Source of the DNA: Streptomyces brasiliensis
GTDB lineage: Bacteria; Actinomycetota; Actinomycetes; Streptomycetales; Streptomycetaceae
Reading direction: 5' to 3'
DNA: 54,554 bases
NCBI RefSeq assembly: GCF_014647875.1
Contig: NZ_BMQA01000044.1
Coordinates: 1-54,554 of the forward strand
Shown here piece by piece: positions 17,423 to 26,402 of the stretch. The notes beneath the pieces were generated by a model. It saw nothing but the letters and a program-made list of their open reading frames with translations, ran no database searches and was not told the origin of the DNA. Within the stretch, counting starts at the first letter, position 1; each line of letters starts with the position of its first letter. Position numbers and translations under genes: made by a program.

Positions 17423-17926
17423 ATGGCCGAATCTGTCGTACTGGATCCGGTGGACCTCCATCTGCTGCGCCTGTTGCAGAACGACGCCCGGACCACCTAT
17501 CGGGACCTTGCCGCCCAGGTGGGCGTCGCGCCGTCCACCTGTCTGGACCGGGTGACCCGGCTGCGCCGCTCCGGCGTGATCCTCGGTCACCAACTGCGCC
17601 TCGACCCGGCCAAGCTCGGCCGCGGCCTCGAGGCACTGCTGTCGGTCCAGGTCAGGCCGCACCGCAGGGAGTTGGTCGGCCCGTTCGTCGAGCGGATCCG
17701 CGCGCTGCCCGAGTCACGGACGGTGTTCCACCTCACCGGCCCCGACGACTACCTCGTGCATGTGGCCGTGGCCGACATGGCGGACCTGCAGCGGCTGGTC
17801 CTCGACGAGTTCACGGCGCGGCGCGAAGTGGCGCGCGTGGAGACCCGGTTGATCTTCCAGCAGTGGGACTGCGGCCCCCTGCTGCCGCCGGCCGCGGGGA
17901 CCGGCGAATCAGGGATTCCCAAGTGA
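17423..17926 (+). CDS. Lrp/AsnC-family regulator
   Basis: 167 residues. The N-terminal helix-turn-helix covers DLHLLRLLQNDARTTYRDLA and VGVAPSTCLDRVTRLRRSGV (about residues 10-55). The C-terminal RAM/ACT-like domain that binds amino acids and builds octamers includes VFHLTGPDDYLVHVAVADM. It is transcribed away from the PLP enzyme gene, with only 30 bp between the start codons, so both genes probably share an operator. Sulfur amino acids are the likely effectors (inference). Confidence 0.9.
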   Translation: MAESVVLDPVDLHLLRLLQNDARTTYRDLAAQVGVAPSTCLDRVTRLRRSGVILGHQLRLDPAKLGRGLEALLSVQVRPHRRELVGPFVERIRALPESRTVFHLTGPDDYLVHVAVADMADLQRLVLDEFTARREVARVETRLIFQQWDCGPLLPPAAGTGESGIPK

Positions 17927-17959
17927 CGTGTGGCCGGTCCCCGTACGAGGATGGACCGC

Positions 17960-19651
17960 ATGTCTGAGACAAAGAGCCCGCTGCCCCGCGAGGTCGCCGA
18001 CGCCTATGTCGACGAGCTCATCGCCCTCGATCCGGTCCTCGGCACGTATCTCGGTGTGAAGGAGAGTTCGAGCGGACTGCCCGACTTCTCGCCCGCGGGC
18101 CAGGAGGCCACCGCGCGGCTGGCGCGGGCGACGCTCGCCCGGCTGGACGAGGCCGAGCGCCGGCCGGGGGCGGACAGCGACGTGGAGCGCCGCTGCGCCC
18201 GGCTGCTGCGCGAGCGGCTGACCGCCGAACTCGCCGTGCACGAGGCTGAGGAGGGCCTGCGCGCGGTCGGCAACATGCACACGCCCGCGCACGCGGTCCG
18301 TGACGTGTTCACCGTGACGCCGACGGGGACCGACGAGGACTGGGCGGCGATCGCCGAGCGGCTGCGCGCGGTCCCGGCCGCACTGGCGGGCTACCGCGAG
18401 TCCCTGGCGCTCGGCCTGGAGCGGAAGCTGTACGCCGGTCCGCGTCCCACGGCCACCTTCGTCGAACAGCTCACCGAGTGGTCGGACACCGACGGCAAGG
18501 GCCGCGGCTGGTTCGAGGACTTCGTCTCGGCCGCGCCCGAGGCGCTGCGCGCCGGCCTGGACGAGGCCGCCCGGGAGGCGACGGCGGCCGTCGTCGAGCT
18601 GCGGGACTGGATGCGGGACGTGTACGCCCCGGCCGTCGAAGGCGCCCCGAACCCGGTGGGCCGGGAGCGGTACGCGCGCTGGGCCCGCTACTTCAACGGC
18701 ACCGACCTGGATCTGGACGAGGCGTACGCGTACGGCTGGTCGGAGTTCCACCGCATCCTCGGCGAGATGCGGCAGGAGGCCGAGAAGATCCTGCCGGGCG
18801 CCGGGACGCCGTGGGTGGCGCTCGCCCATCTCGACGAGCACGGCACGCACATCGAGGGCGTCGAGGAGGTCCGCGTCTGGCTGCAGGGCCTGATGGACCG
18901 GGCCATCGAGGAACTGGACGGCACACACTTCGAACTCGCCGAGCGCGTGCGGAAGGTGGAGGCGATGATCGCCCCACCCGGCGGTGCGGCTGCCCCCTAC
19001 TACACGGCCCCGTCGGAGGATTTCTCCCGCCCCGGCCGCACCTGGCTGCCGACGATGGGCCAGACCCGGTTCCCGGTGTACGACCTGGTGTCGACCTGGT
19101 ACCACGAGGGCGTCCCCGGTCACCATCTCCAGCTCGCGCAGTGGGCGCACGTCGCGCGGGACCTCTCGCGCTACCAGGCCACCATCGGCGGGGTCAGCGC
19201 CAACGCGGAGGGCTGGGCGCTGTACGCCGAGCGGCTGATGGACGAGCTGGGCTATCTGACGGACCCGGAGCAGCGGCTCGGTTACCTCGACGCGCAGATG
19301 ATGCGGGCGGCCCGTGTGATCGTCGACATCGGCATGCATCTGGAACTGGAGATCCCGGCGGACTCGCCGTTCCACCCGGGTGAGCGCTGGACGCCGGACC
19401 TGGCGCAGGAGTTCTTCGCCGCGCACAGCAGCCGGCCGGCGGACTTCGTGGAGAGCGAGCTGACCCGGTACCTGACCATCCCGGGCCAGGCGATCGGCTA
19501 CAAGCTCGGCGAGCGGGCCTGGCTGCTGGGCCGGGAGAAGGCGCGCGAGCGGCACGGCGACGCCTTCGACCTCAAGGCCTGGCACATGGCGGCCCTGTCC
19601 CAGGGGTCACTGGGCCTGGACGATCTGGTGGACGAGCTGTCCGTGCTCTGA
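17960..19651 (+). CDS. DUF885 family protein (putative zinc peptidase)
   Basis: A 563-residue soluble protein. The start at ATG 17960 is chosen because GAGG (17947-17950) lies 9 bp upstream; ATG 17951 is too close to it. The family hallmark STWYHEGVPGHHLQLAQWA (His-Glu-x3-Gly-His-His) begins near residue 378, followed by GWALYAERLMDELGY with the downstream glutamate. These match the predicted zinc site of DUF885 proteins, which are related to M2/M32-type gluzincins. Substrate unknown; no signal peptide is seen. A hairpin at 19660-19687 ends the transcript. Confidence 0.85.
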   Translation: MSETKSPLPREVADAYVDELIALDPVLGTYLGVKESSSGLPDFSPAGQEATARLARATLARLDEAERRPGADSDVERRCARLLRERLTAELAVHEAEEGLRAVGNMHTPAHAVRDVFTVTPTGTDEDWAAIAERLRAVPAALAGYRESLALGLERKLYAGPRPTATFVEQLTEWSDTDGKGRGWFEDFVSAAPEALRAGLDEAAREATAAVVELRDWMRDVYAPAVEGAPNPVGRERYARWARYFNGTDLDLDEAYAYGWSEFHRILGEMRQEAEKILPGAGTPWVALAHLDEHGTHIEGVEEVRVWLQGLMDRAIEELDGTHFELAERVRKVEAMIAPPGGAAAPYYTAPSEDFSRPGRTWLPTMGQTRFPVYDLVSTWYHEGVPGHHLQLAQWAHVARDLSRYQATIGGVSANAEGWALYAERLMDELGYLTDPEQRLGYLDAQMMRAARVIVDIGMHLELEIPADSPFHPGERWTPDLAQEFFAAHSSRPADFVESELTRYLTIPGQAIGYKLGERAWLLGREKARERHGDAFDLKAWHMAALSQGSLGLDDLVDELSVL

Positions 19652-19659
19652 CGTGCGGC

Positions 19660-19687
19660 TGCCGCCCACGCCGTCGCGTGGGCGGCA
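19660..19687. terminator. Terminator between convergent genes
   Basis: TGCCGCCCACG (19660-19670) pairs perfectly with CGTGGGCGGCA (19677-19687) around a 6-nt loop, between DUF885 (plus) and imm21-like (minus). Confidence 0.75.
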
Positions 19688-19696
19688 CGGGCCGGT

Positions 19697-20212
19697 TCAG
19701 TCGGTGAGCCGTCGCAGCTGGACGAGGCCGAGCCAGGTCTCCGGTCCCGGCTTGGCGTAGGCGGCGCGCACCGCGTACCGGCCGGGTTCCAGCGGGACGC
19801 GCAGATGCTCGGCGCGGTCGGCCTCGTCGCCGGGCCACGCCGAGTCGAACAGGACGACCGGGCCGGGCACGTTCCAGCGCACCTCGTTCTCCCACACGGC
19901 GGTGTCGAGGGCGGCGGGCACCTCGGCCAGCAGTTCGTGCTCGGAGTTCGCGGCACTCCACCGGACGAAGGTGCCGTGGTCGGGGAGGAAGGCGGTGGAG
20001 GCCGGTTCGTCGCCGAGGACGAGGGCCGCGCTGTCCCCGACGGGGAGCAGTCCGACGTACCCGTCGACCTCGCACGCCCGGTCGTAGTCGGTGTCCATGT
20101 CCTCGCCGTCGGCCCCTGCCCAGAACGGCAGTACCGCCTCCGGGACGACAATCAGCGGGCCGCCGCCCGACTCCACCCACTCCACCGCGCCTGGATCCGC
20201 GTATTGCGCCAT
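19697..20212 (-). CDS. Immunity protein 21 (Imm21)-like
   Basis: 171 residues. The N-terminal EWVESGGGPLIVVPEAVLPFW is the recognisable Imm21 opening (Trp-x-Glu-Ser-x-Gly-Gly-Pro-Leu). It is followed by a tryptophan-rich middle and a late beta-rich part (EPGRYAVRAAYAKPG). Imm21 proteins were defined as presumed immunity partners in polymorphic toxin loci. No toxin, WXG100 or secretion gene is adjacent, so this is an orphan; a housekeeping function in actinomycetes is equally possible. Confidence 0.7.
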   Translation of the reverse strand: MAQYADPGAVEWVESGGGPLIVVPEAVLPFWAGADGEDMDTDYDRACEVDGYVGLLPVGDSAALVLGDEPASTAFLPDHGTFVRWSAANSEHELLAEVPAALDTAVWENEVRWNVPGPVVLFDSAWPGDEADRAEHLRVPLEPGRYAVRAAYAKPGPETWLGLVQLRRLTD

Positions 20213-20290
20213 GGGCAGAACCTACACGCACGGCGAGCGCCTCGGACTCACGGTTCCCGGACCCGTCCGGTACGCCCCCGAGTGCCCGGA

Positions 20291-20773
20291 TCAGCAGCCG
20301 CAGTCCCCGGCCACCGGCGCCGTCAGCGGGTCGGCCGGCCTGCTCTCCGGGCCCTGCCAGGTCTCGTACACGAAGCCCTCGCGCGCCCAGTACTCAAAGC
20401 CGCCGAGCATCTCCTTGACCTGGTAGCCGAGTTCGGCCAGGGCGAGGGCGGCGCGGGTGGCGCCGTTGCAGCCGGGGCCCCAGCAGTACGTCACGACGGG
20501 CACGTTCTTGTCGAGGAGCCGCTCGGCCTGCTCGGGGATGAGCGCGGTCGGCAGGTGGACCGCGCCGGGGACGTGGCCCTGGTCCCAGGACTCGGTGGAA
20601 CGGGAGTCGAGGACGACGAAGCCGGGATCCCCGCCGGCCGCGAGCGCGGCGGCCACGTCCGAGACGTCGGCGTGGAACCGCAGGCTCGCGCGGAAGTGGG
20701 CGGCGGCCTCGGCCGGGGCGGCCGGGGCGACACGCAGGACGGGGTTGGCGGGGGCGGTCGTGGTGTTGTTCAT
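20291..20773 (-). CDS. Rhodanese-like domain protein
   Basis: 160 residues with one rhodanese domain. FVVLDSRSTESWDQGHVPGA is the CH2A motif, and VVTYCWGPGCNGATRAALAL holds the active-site Cys in the loop CWGPGCNG. The tail LTAPVAGDCGC adds a CxC pair. The protein probably transfers sulfane sulfur or reacts with thiols. It is divergent from an Lrp gene across 93 bp (20774-20866), the same layout as the PLP enzyme/Lrp pair, so the Lrp probably controls it. Confidence 0.88.
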   Translation of the reverse strand: MNNTTTAPANPVLRVAPAAPAEAAAHFRASLRFHADVSDVAAALAAGGDPGFVVLDSRSTESWDQGHVPGAVHLPTALIPEQAERLLDKNVPVVTYCWGPGCNGATRAALALAELGYQVKEMLGGFEYWAREGFVYETWQGPESRPADPLTAPVAGDCGC

Positions 20774-20866
20774 GACTAGAAAACTACGGTCGTTGATCGC
20801 CGTTCTGAAGGGACGTTCCACGGGCCGGCCCTTGTCCGGCCGTGGATTCCCTGCTATCCGTCGCTC

Positions 20867-21313
20867 ATGACCACGTTTTCCCCGGACGCCACCGATTGGC
20901 TCATTCTCGACGTCCTCCAGCGCGAGGGGCGCGCCAGTTTCGCCGAGCTGGCGCGGGCCGTCTCGATGTCGGCGAGCGCGGTCACCGAGCGGGTGCGCCG
21001 CCTGGAGGAGGCGGGCGTCATCCAGGGATACGCGGCGGTGGTGGACCCGGAGCGGCTCGGGCTGCCGATCCTGGCCTTCGTGCGGCTGCGCTACCCGAAC
21101 GGCAACTACAAGCCGTTTCACGACCTGGTGGCCGCGACGCCCGAGATCCTCGAGGCGCACCATGTGACGGGCGACGACTGCTTCATCATCAAGGTCGCCG
21201 CGCGGTCGATGCCGCATCTGGAGGAGATCTCGGGCCGGATCGGCGCGCTGGGGTCGGTGACGACGAGCGTCGTGTACTCCTCGCCACTGCCCCGGCGCCC
21301 GCTGGGCCGCTGA
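20867..21313 (+). CDS. Lrp/AsnC-family regulator
   Basis: 148 residues. The helix-turn-helix comprises DWLILDVLQREGRASFAELA and VSMSASAVTERVRRLEEAGV. The RAM domain follows with LGLPILAFVRLRYPNG and VTGDDCFIIKVAARSMPHLE. Its length is close to Lrp standards. It probably regulates the divergent rhodanese gene and itself from the shared 93-bp region. Confidence 0.9.
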   Translation: MTTFSPDATDWLILDVLQREGRASFAELARAVSMSASAVTERVRRLEEAGVIQGYAAVVDPERLGLPILAFVRLRYPNGNYKPFHDLVAATPEILEAHHVTGDDCFIIKVAARSMPHLEEISGRIGALGSVTTSVVYSSPLPRRPLGR

Positions 21314-21323
21314 GCGCTCCGGC

Positions 21324-21387
21324 GGGGGCTGGTCGCGCCCACGCGGCGAAGCCGCATGTCGGACACAGCCCCGCGCCCCCTCGGGGC
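21324..21387. repeat. Intergenic repeat, copy 1
   Basis: GC-rich segment containing CGCCCACGCGGCGAAGCCGC, then ACACAGCCCCGCGCCCC and TCGGGG. A related copy is at 52461-52527. The inner GCGGC-aa-GCCGC forms a small hairpin. It lies between the convergent lrp and sbcC genes and may serve as a terminator. Confidence 0.6.
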
Positions 21388-21418
21388 ACGGCACCGCACA
21401 GGACTCCGCCGAGGCCGC

Positions 21419-24418
21419 TCAGATGCCGGTCACACCCCGCTGCCGCAGGGTCGAGCCCGACCTGCCCTTCACGACCTCCAGTTGGGCGTGTATCCGGCGG
21501 CGCAGGTCGGCGACGTGGCTGACGATGCCGACGCTGCGGTCCCGTTCGCGCAGCGAGTCGAGGACGTCGAGGACCTCGTCGAGGGTCTGGTCGTCGAGGC
21601 TGCCGAAGCCCTCGTCGATGAACAGCGTGTCGAGCCGGACCCCGCCGGCCTCGTCGGTGACGACGTCCGCGAGGCCGAGGGCGAGCGCGAGGGAGGCGAA
21701 GAACGTCTCGCCGCCCGACAGCGTCGACGTGTCCCGTTCCCGGCCGGTCCAGGCGTCGACGACATGCAGTCCGAGTCCGCTGCGGCCCCGTCCGGTGCGG
21801 TCGTCGGAGTGGACGAGGGTGTAACGCCCGGCGGACATGCGCCGCAGGCGTACGGTCGCGGCTGCGGCGACCTGTTCCAGGCGGGCCGCGAGGACGTACG
21901 ACTCCAGGCGCATCTTGCGTTCGTTGTCCGCCGACGTGCCCGCGGTGAGGGCGGCCAGGCGGGCCACGCGGTCGTGCTCCTCGCGGAGCGGCGCCAGTTG
22001 GCGCATGCCCTGGGCCGCGCGGGCCGAGAGCCGGTCGAGTTCGGCGCAGCAGCGGGCGGCCCAGTCGCGTGCGGAGGCGGTGTCGCGCAGGCATTGGGCA
22101 GCCGCCGTCGCGGTGCGTTCGGCCGCTTCGAGGTCGGCGGGCGGCTGCTGGGCGGCGGCCGCGGTGTCGCGCTCGGCGAGGATCGCGCGGACGGCGGCCT
22201 CCTCCGACTGCCAGTCGTCCAGGCGCCGTTGGAGTTCGCGGTGGGCGGCGGAGTCGAGGAGGGCGGCGGCCGCCTCCTGGGGGGTGTCGAACCCGGCGCG
22301 GTAGGCGGCGTCGGAGAGCCGGGCGTCGGCGTCCTTGAGCCGCTGGGCGGCGTCCTCGGCGGCGCGCGCGGTATCCGCGGCGTCGGTGAGCAGGGCGACC
22401 TGCCGCTCGAGCTGTGCGGCCCGTGCGGTCACGCTGGCGGCGCCGCCCCGGGCCTGCGCCAACTCCCGCTCCAAGATGGCCCGTTCGTGGTCGAGAGTCT
22501 CACGCCGGGTCAGCCGCGCGGCGGACCGGACCGCTGCCTGCTGGCGGTCGGCGAGTCGCCGTTCGCGCTCCTGCTCTGCCCGGCGCAGCTCCTCGTGGGC
22601 GGCGTGCAGGGCGGAGGCGTCGCGGCGGGACCGCGTGTACTGCTGCTCCAACTCGGCGGCCTCGGAGGCGAGTCGGCCCGTCGGTGTGTCGCCCGCCTCG
22701 GCGGTGGCGGCGGCCAGGGCCTCCCGTACGACGCCGAGGCGCCGCTCGGCCTCGGCGTGCTGTTCCTCGGCGCGACGGCAGTCGGCGAGGGCGTGTTCCT
22801 CGGCCTCCCGGTCGACATGCCCGGCGATCTTGCGGGCGGGCGCGGGGTGTTCGGTGGCGCCGCAGACCGCACAGGGTTCTCCGTCGGTGAGGTGCGCGGC
22901 GAGTTCGGCGGCGATGCCGTTCAGGCGCTGTTCCTTGAGGTCGAGCCAGTGGGCGCGGGCGGCCAGAGCGCGCTTCCCGGAATCGAGCACCCTCTGATGG
23001 GCTTCTTCGGTGTCGGAGGCCAACTGGTCCCGCATCCGGGCCGCGTCGAGCCGACGGCGCGCGGGTTCGCGCTGTACGGCGAGCTGTTCGGCCCGGGCAG
23101 CGGCCTCCTGGGCCGACTCGATGAGGGACTGCAGGTCCGCGCGCGTGGCGTCCCAGTCCGCGAGCCAGCCCTCGGCCTCTCGCAGGGCCTCCTCGTCGGC
23201 GCGCTCCTGCCGGTCGAGACCGGCCCGCTCCTCGCCCAGCTCCACGAGACGCTGTTCCGCGCGGCGGCCGGACTCCAGGCCGCCCAACTCCTCTGCGGCC
23301 CGCCGTGCGGCGGTCGCGAGCCCGGCCGGACCGGCGCCCGCGAAGCTGTCCGGCAGCAGCCCACGCGCGCGCGCCTTCGCCTCGGTCGCCACGCGGTGCT
23401 CGGCCTCGGTGGCCTCGCGCAGCTCCAGCGCGGGCGCCACCGCCTCCGCCTTGCGCGCCCGCTCCATCCGCGCCTGCGCCTCCTGATGGACGCCGGACCG
23501 CTCCTGAAGCCGTACGGCCCGCTCCCTTGCCTCCGCGAACCGCCTTTGCAGGCGGGCCAGTTCGCGTACGTCGGCCAGGGCTCGGTCGGCAGCGGCGTGG
23601 GCGGACTCGGCGGCGGACAGACGTGAGTGGGCAATAGTGAGGCGCTCGCGGGCGGTGCTGCGGGCGACGGCAGCGGCGCTCAGGACGGCCTCGGCCAGGC
23701 CCGGCTCACCCGGGGCCAGCTCCGGCAGCTCCATGGCGTCGCCGGCCTCCTGCTGCATGCGGTGGGCGTCGGCCAGCAGGGCCGCGTCCCCTTCACGGAC
23801 GCGCGCCTCGGCCGCGCGCCGGCGTTCGGCGAGGCGCTTCTCGGCGTCGGCGAAGCGCTGGGTGTCGAAGAGGCGGCCGAGGAGTCTGCCGCGGGCCTCG
23901 GCGTCGGCCCGCAGGAAGCGCGCGAAGTCGCCCTGGGGCAGCAGGACGACCTGGCAGAACTGCTCGCGGCTCATGCCGAGCAGCTGGGTGATCTCCTCGC
24001 CGATCTCCTGGTGCGAGCGGCTGAGGTCCTTCCAGGCGCCGGCCACGGCGTCGTGCTCGCGCAGCCAGGACTGGGCCTTGTCGACCGTCGTGCCCGTGCC
24101 ACGCAGCTTGGGCCGCTCCCAGGGCGGCTGCCGGGTGATCTCCAACCGGCGTCCCGCGACGGTGAGTTCGAGAGTGACCTCGGTGCGGGTCGTCGCCAAG
24201 GCGTGGTCGCTGCGCAGGGTCGTCCCCTGGCCGCTCTGGCGGGCGCCCGGCACCGCGCCGTACAGCGCGTAGCACACGGCGTCGAGGACCGACGTCTTGC
24301 CGGCGCCCGTCGGTCCGTGCAGCAGGAACAGCCCGGCCTGGGACAGCTCGTCGAAGTCGACACTCTGCGAGCCGCCGAAGGGGCCGAACGCGGTGAGGTC
24401 GAGGCGGTGCAGCCTCAC
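21419..24418 (-). CDS. sbcC: Exonuclease SbcC, SMC-like ATPase
   Basis: 999 residues, started at the GTG (24418) that overlaps the sbcD stop as GTGA. Walker A: LHGPTGAGKTSVLDAVCYA (about residue 35). Long coiled coils flank the zinc hook GEPCAVCGATEHP (CxxC, about residue 515). The ABC signature LSGGETFFASLALAL is near 900, and Walker B LDTLFIDEGFGSLDD near 933. With SbcD it forms the Mre11/Rad50-type nuclease that opens hairpins and processes double-strand ends. The large apparent frame beyond the GTG is antisense or overlapping sbcD. Confidence 0.96.
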   Translation of the reverse strand: MRLHRLDLTAFGPFGGSQSVDFDELSQAGLFLLHGPTGAGKTSVLDAVCYALYGAVPGARQSGQGTTLRSDHALATTRTEVTLELTVAGRRLEITRQPPWERPKLRGTGTTVDKAQSWLREHDAVAGAWKDLSRSHQEIGEEITQLLGMSREQFCQVVLLPQGDFARFLRADAEARGRLLGRLFDTQRFADAEKRLAERRRAAEARVREGDAALLADAHRMQQEAGDAMELPELAPGEPGLAEAVLSAAAVARSTARERLTIAHSRLSAAESAHAAADRALADVRELARLQRRFAEARERAVRLQERSGVHQEAQARMERARKAEAVAPALELREATEAEHRVATEAKARARGLLPDSFAGAGPAGLATAARRAAEELGGLESGRRAEQRLVELGEERAGLDRQERADEEALREAEGWLADWDATRADLQSLIESAQEAAARAEQLAVQREPARRRLDAARMRDQLASDTEEAHQRVLDSGKRALAARAHWLDLKEQRLNGIAAELAAHLTDGEPCAVCGATEHPAPARKIAGHVDREAEEHALADCRRAEEQHAEAERRLGVVREALAAATAEAGDTPTGRLASEAAELEQQYTRSRRDASALHAAHEELRRAEQERERRLADRQQAAVRSAARLTRRETLDHERAILERELAQARGGAASVTARAAQLERQVALLTDAADTARAAEDAAQRLKDADARLSDAAYRAGFDTPQEAAAALLDSAAHRELQRRLDDWQSEEAAVRAILAERDTAAAAQQPPADLEAAERTATAAAQCLRDTASARDWAARCCAELDRLSARAAQGMRQLAPLREEHDRVARLAALTAGTSADNERKMRLESYVLAARLEQVAAAATVRLRRMSAGRYTLVHSDDRTGRGRSGLGLHVVDAWTGRERDTSTLSGGETFFASLALALGLADVVTDEAGGVRLDTLFIDEGFGSLDDQTLDEVLDVLDSLRERDRSVGIVSHVADLRRRIHAQLEVVKGRSGSTLRQRGVTGI

Positions 24419-25578
24419 CGGGCCACCTCCCGCGCGGCGCCTTCGGCGCGCACGGCGTCGAACGCCTCGCGCAGCACGGCCAGTTCGCGCTCGTCGGGTC
24501 CCACGCCCCGGACGTGTGCCACGAAGTCCTGCGCGATCTGCTGGTCGCTGCGGCCGGCGAGCCGCCGTGCGTACGACGCGTCGGGGTCGCCCGGGGCCCG
24601 TTCGGGGGCGAAGACGAGGCTGAGTGCGTGCGGGAAGCGCTCGGCGAGACGGGCCATGGGGTCGGCGGGGCGGATTGGGTCGGTCAGGGTCGCCTCGACC
24701 CAGGCCTCCTCGTGACGGGCCAGCTCCGGGTCGGCGAGCAGCTCCTCGAGGGTGCCCCGGATCCGGGCGAGGGGGCGGGGCACCGGGCAGTCCACCCGCT
24801 CGGCGGCGACGGAGCCGTCGGCGGCCAGGTCGACCAGCCACATGCTCTTGCGGTGGTCGGCCTCCGAGAAGGAGTACGGCAGCGGGGAGCCGGAGTAGCG
24901 CACGCGCGCGGTGATGGTCTGGCTGCCGTGCAGATGCCCCAGCGCCACATAGTCCACGCCGTCGAAGACGCCGGCCGGGACGGCGGCCACCCCGCCGACG
25001 GTGATGTCCCGCTCGCTGTCGCTGGCCCGGCCGCCGGTGACGAAGGCATGGGCGAGGACGACGGAACGGGTGCCGGGCGCACGGCCGGCGAGGTCGGCCC
25101 GGACACGGCCCATGGCGGCCGCCAGCACACTCTCGTGACCCGCCTTCTCGACGCCGAACTCGTCCTTCACCAGGGCCGGTTCGAGGTACGGCAGGCCGTA
25201 GAAGGCGACATCCCCGTGTGCGTCGGCCAGCACGACCGGGGTGCCGCAGGCGGCGGGTTCGGTACGCAGATGGATGCCGGCGCGTCCGATGAGGCCGGCA
25301 CCCACGCCGAGCCGGCGGGCCGAGTCGTGATTGCCGGAGATCATCACCGTGGGCACGCCCAGCTCCGCGAGCCGGTGCAGGGCGTCGTCGAACAGCTCGA
25401 CGGCGGCCAACGGGGGCACCGCCCTGTCGTACACGTCTCCCGACACGACCACCGCGTCCACCTCGCGCTCGTGCGCGGTCGTGACGAGGTGACCGATGAA
25501 CTCGGCCTGGGCTCCGAGCATGTTCACCCGGTGGAACGCCCGGCCGAGATGCCAGTCGGAAGTGTGCAGGAGTCTCAT
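24415..25578 (-). CDS. sbcD: Exonuclease SbcD, metallophosphoesterase
   Basis: 387 residues. Metal ligands of the calcineurin-like phosphoesterase domain are in order: MRLLHTSDWHLGRAFH, VVVSGDVYDRAVPPLA, PTVMISGNHDSARRLG, VVLAHAFVTGG and YVALGHLHGSQTI. The C-terminal part is the family's capping domain. It is the nuclease subunit partnering SbcC, and the two genes overlap by 4 bp. The ATG at 25578 opens the canonical MRLLHTSDWHLG. Confidence 0.96.
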   Translation of the reverse strand: MRLLHTSDWHLGRAFHRVNMLGAQAEFIGHLVTTAHEREVDAVVVSGDVYDRAVPPLAAVELFDDALHRLAELGVPTVMISGNHDSARRLGVGAGLIGRAGIHLRTEPAACGTPVVLADAHGDVAFYGLPYLEPALVKDEFGVEKAGHESVLAAAMGRVRADLAGRAPGTRSVVLAHAFVTGGRASDSERDITVGGVAAVPAGVFDGVDYVALGHLHGSQTITARVRYSGSPLPYSFSEADHRKSMWLVDLAADGSVAAERVDCPVPRPLARIRGTLEELLADPELARHEEAWVEATLTDPIRPADPMARLAERFPHALSLVFAPERAPGDPDASYARRLAGRSDQQIAQDFVAHVRGVGPDERELAVLREAFDAVRAEGAAREVAR

Positions 25579-25695
25579 GATCCCCGAGACTAACGGCCGG
25601 GTCTGACATCACGGGCGGTTACTCCCGTATCAGCCTGCCATGACCCGTCATGACCCATGCGACAGACACCCGTTACGCCCTCATTGCACCGATTG

Positions 25696-26322
25696 TCAGG
25701 CATCTCCGTAGGCCTCCCCGCCCAGTTCGAATCCGGCCGTCCCTGCGGTGGCGTCGGCGAGCCAGGCGCGGAAGGTGTCCACGTCGGCGTCCGGCAGGCC
25801 GATCTCGATGGTGACCGCCTCGCCGTACCGGACGTCCCTGACCTCGCGGCCCGTCGCGCGCAGATCGTTCTGCACCTTGCCCGCGCGCTGGTGGTCGACG
25901 GTCACCGTGGCCAGCCGGAAGCGGCGCCGGGTGATGGTGCCGAGCTGGTCCAGGGCCTCGCCGACGGCTCCGCCGTACGCCCTGATGAGACCGCCCGCGC
26001 CGAGTTTGACCCCGCCGAAGTAGCGGGTGACGACGGCGACGACGTAGCGCATGTCGCGACGCAGCAGCATCTGGAGCATCGGGACGCCCGCGGTGCCGCC
26101 CGGTTCGCCGTCGTCGCTTGCCTTCTGGGTCGAGGCGTCGGCGCCGATGACGTACGCCCAGCAGTTGTGCGTGGCGTCGGCGTGCTCCTTGCGCACCGCG
26201 GCGACGAAGTCCTGGGCCTCCCGCTCGGTGGCCGCCGGGGAGATCGCGCAGAGGAAACGGGAGCGGTTGACCTCGGTCTCGTGCACGCCCGCGTGGGCGA
26301 CGGTGCGGTACTCGTCCTGCAT
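25696..26322 (-). CDS. YigZ/IMPACT family protein
   Basis: 208 residues, typical for the family. The N-terminal UPF0029 domain has NRSRFLCAISPAATEREAQD, DATHNCWAYVIG and the signature DDGEPGGTAGVPMLQML, then VVAVVTRYFGGVKLGAGGL. The C-terminal DUF1949 (elongation-factor-like) fold follows. Related proteins bind ribosomes or modulate translation-stress kinases; the bacterial role is unsettled. Confidence 0.92.
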   Translation of the reverse strand: MQDEYRTVAHAGVHETEVNRSRFLCAISPAATEREAQDFVAAVRKEHADATHNCWAYVIGADASTQKASDDGEPGGTAGVPMLQMLLRRDMRYVVAVVTRYFGGVKLGAGGLIRAYGGAVGEALDQLGTITRRRFRLATVTVDHQRAGKVQNDLRATGREVRDVRYGEAVTIEIGLPDADVDTFRAWLADATAGTAGFELGGEAYGDA

Positions 26323-26402
26323 CCCGCCAGCCTATGCGCAGGTAGCGGGCCGAGTGGCTCGGGGCCTCCAAAGGCGCCGACGGGAAGCTGCCGGGGACGC
26401 GG

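Noticed and set aside
21356..23626. 756-residue plus-strand frame opposite sbcC
   Set aside because: Low-complexity Gly/Val/Arg shadow; the minus strand has the full SbcC motif set.
24415..25612. Single 1397-residue SbcC-type protein including the sbcD region
   Set aside because: The N-terminal extension is out-of-frame shadow of sbcD, which has its own complete phosphoesterase motifs.
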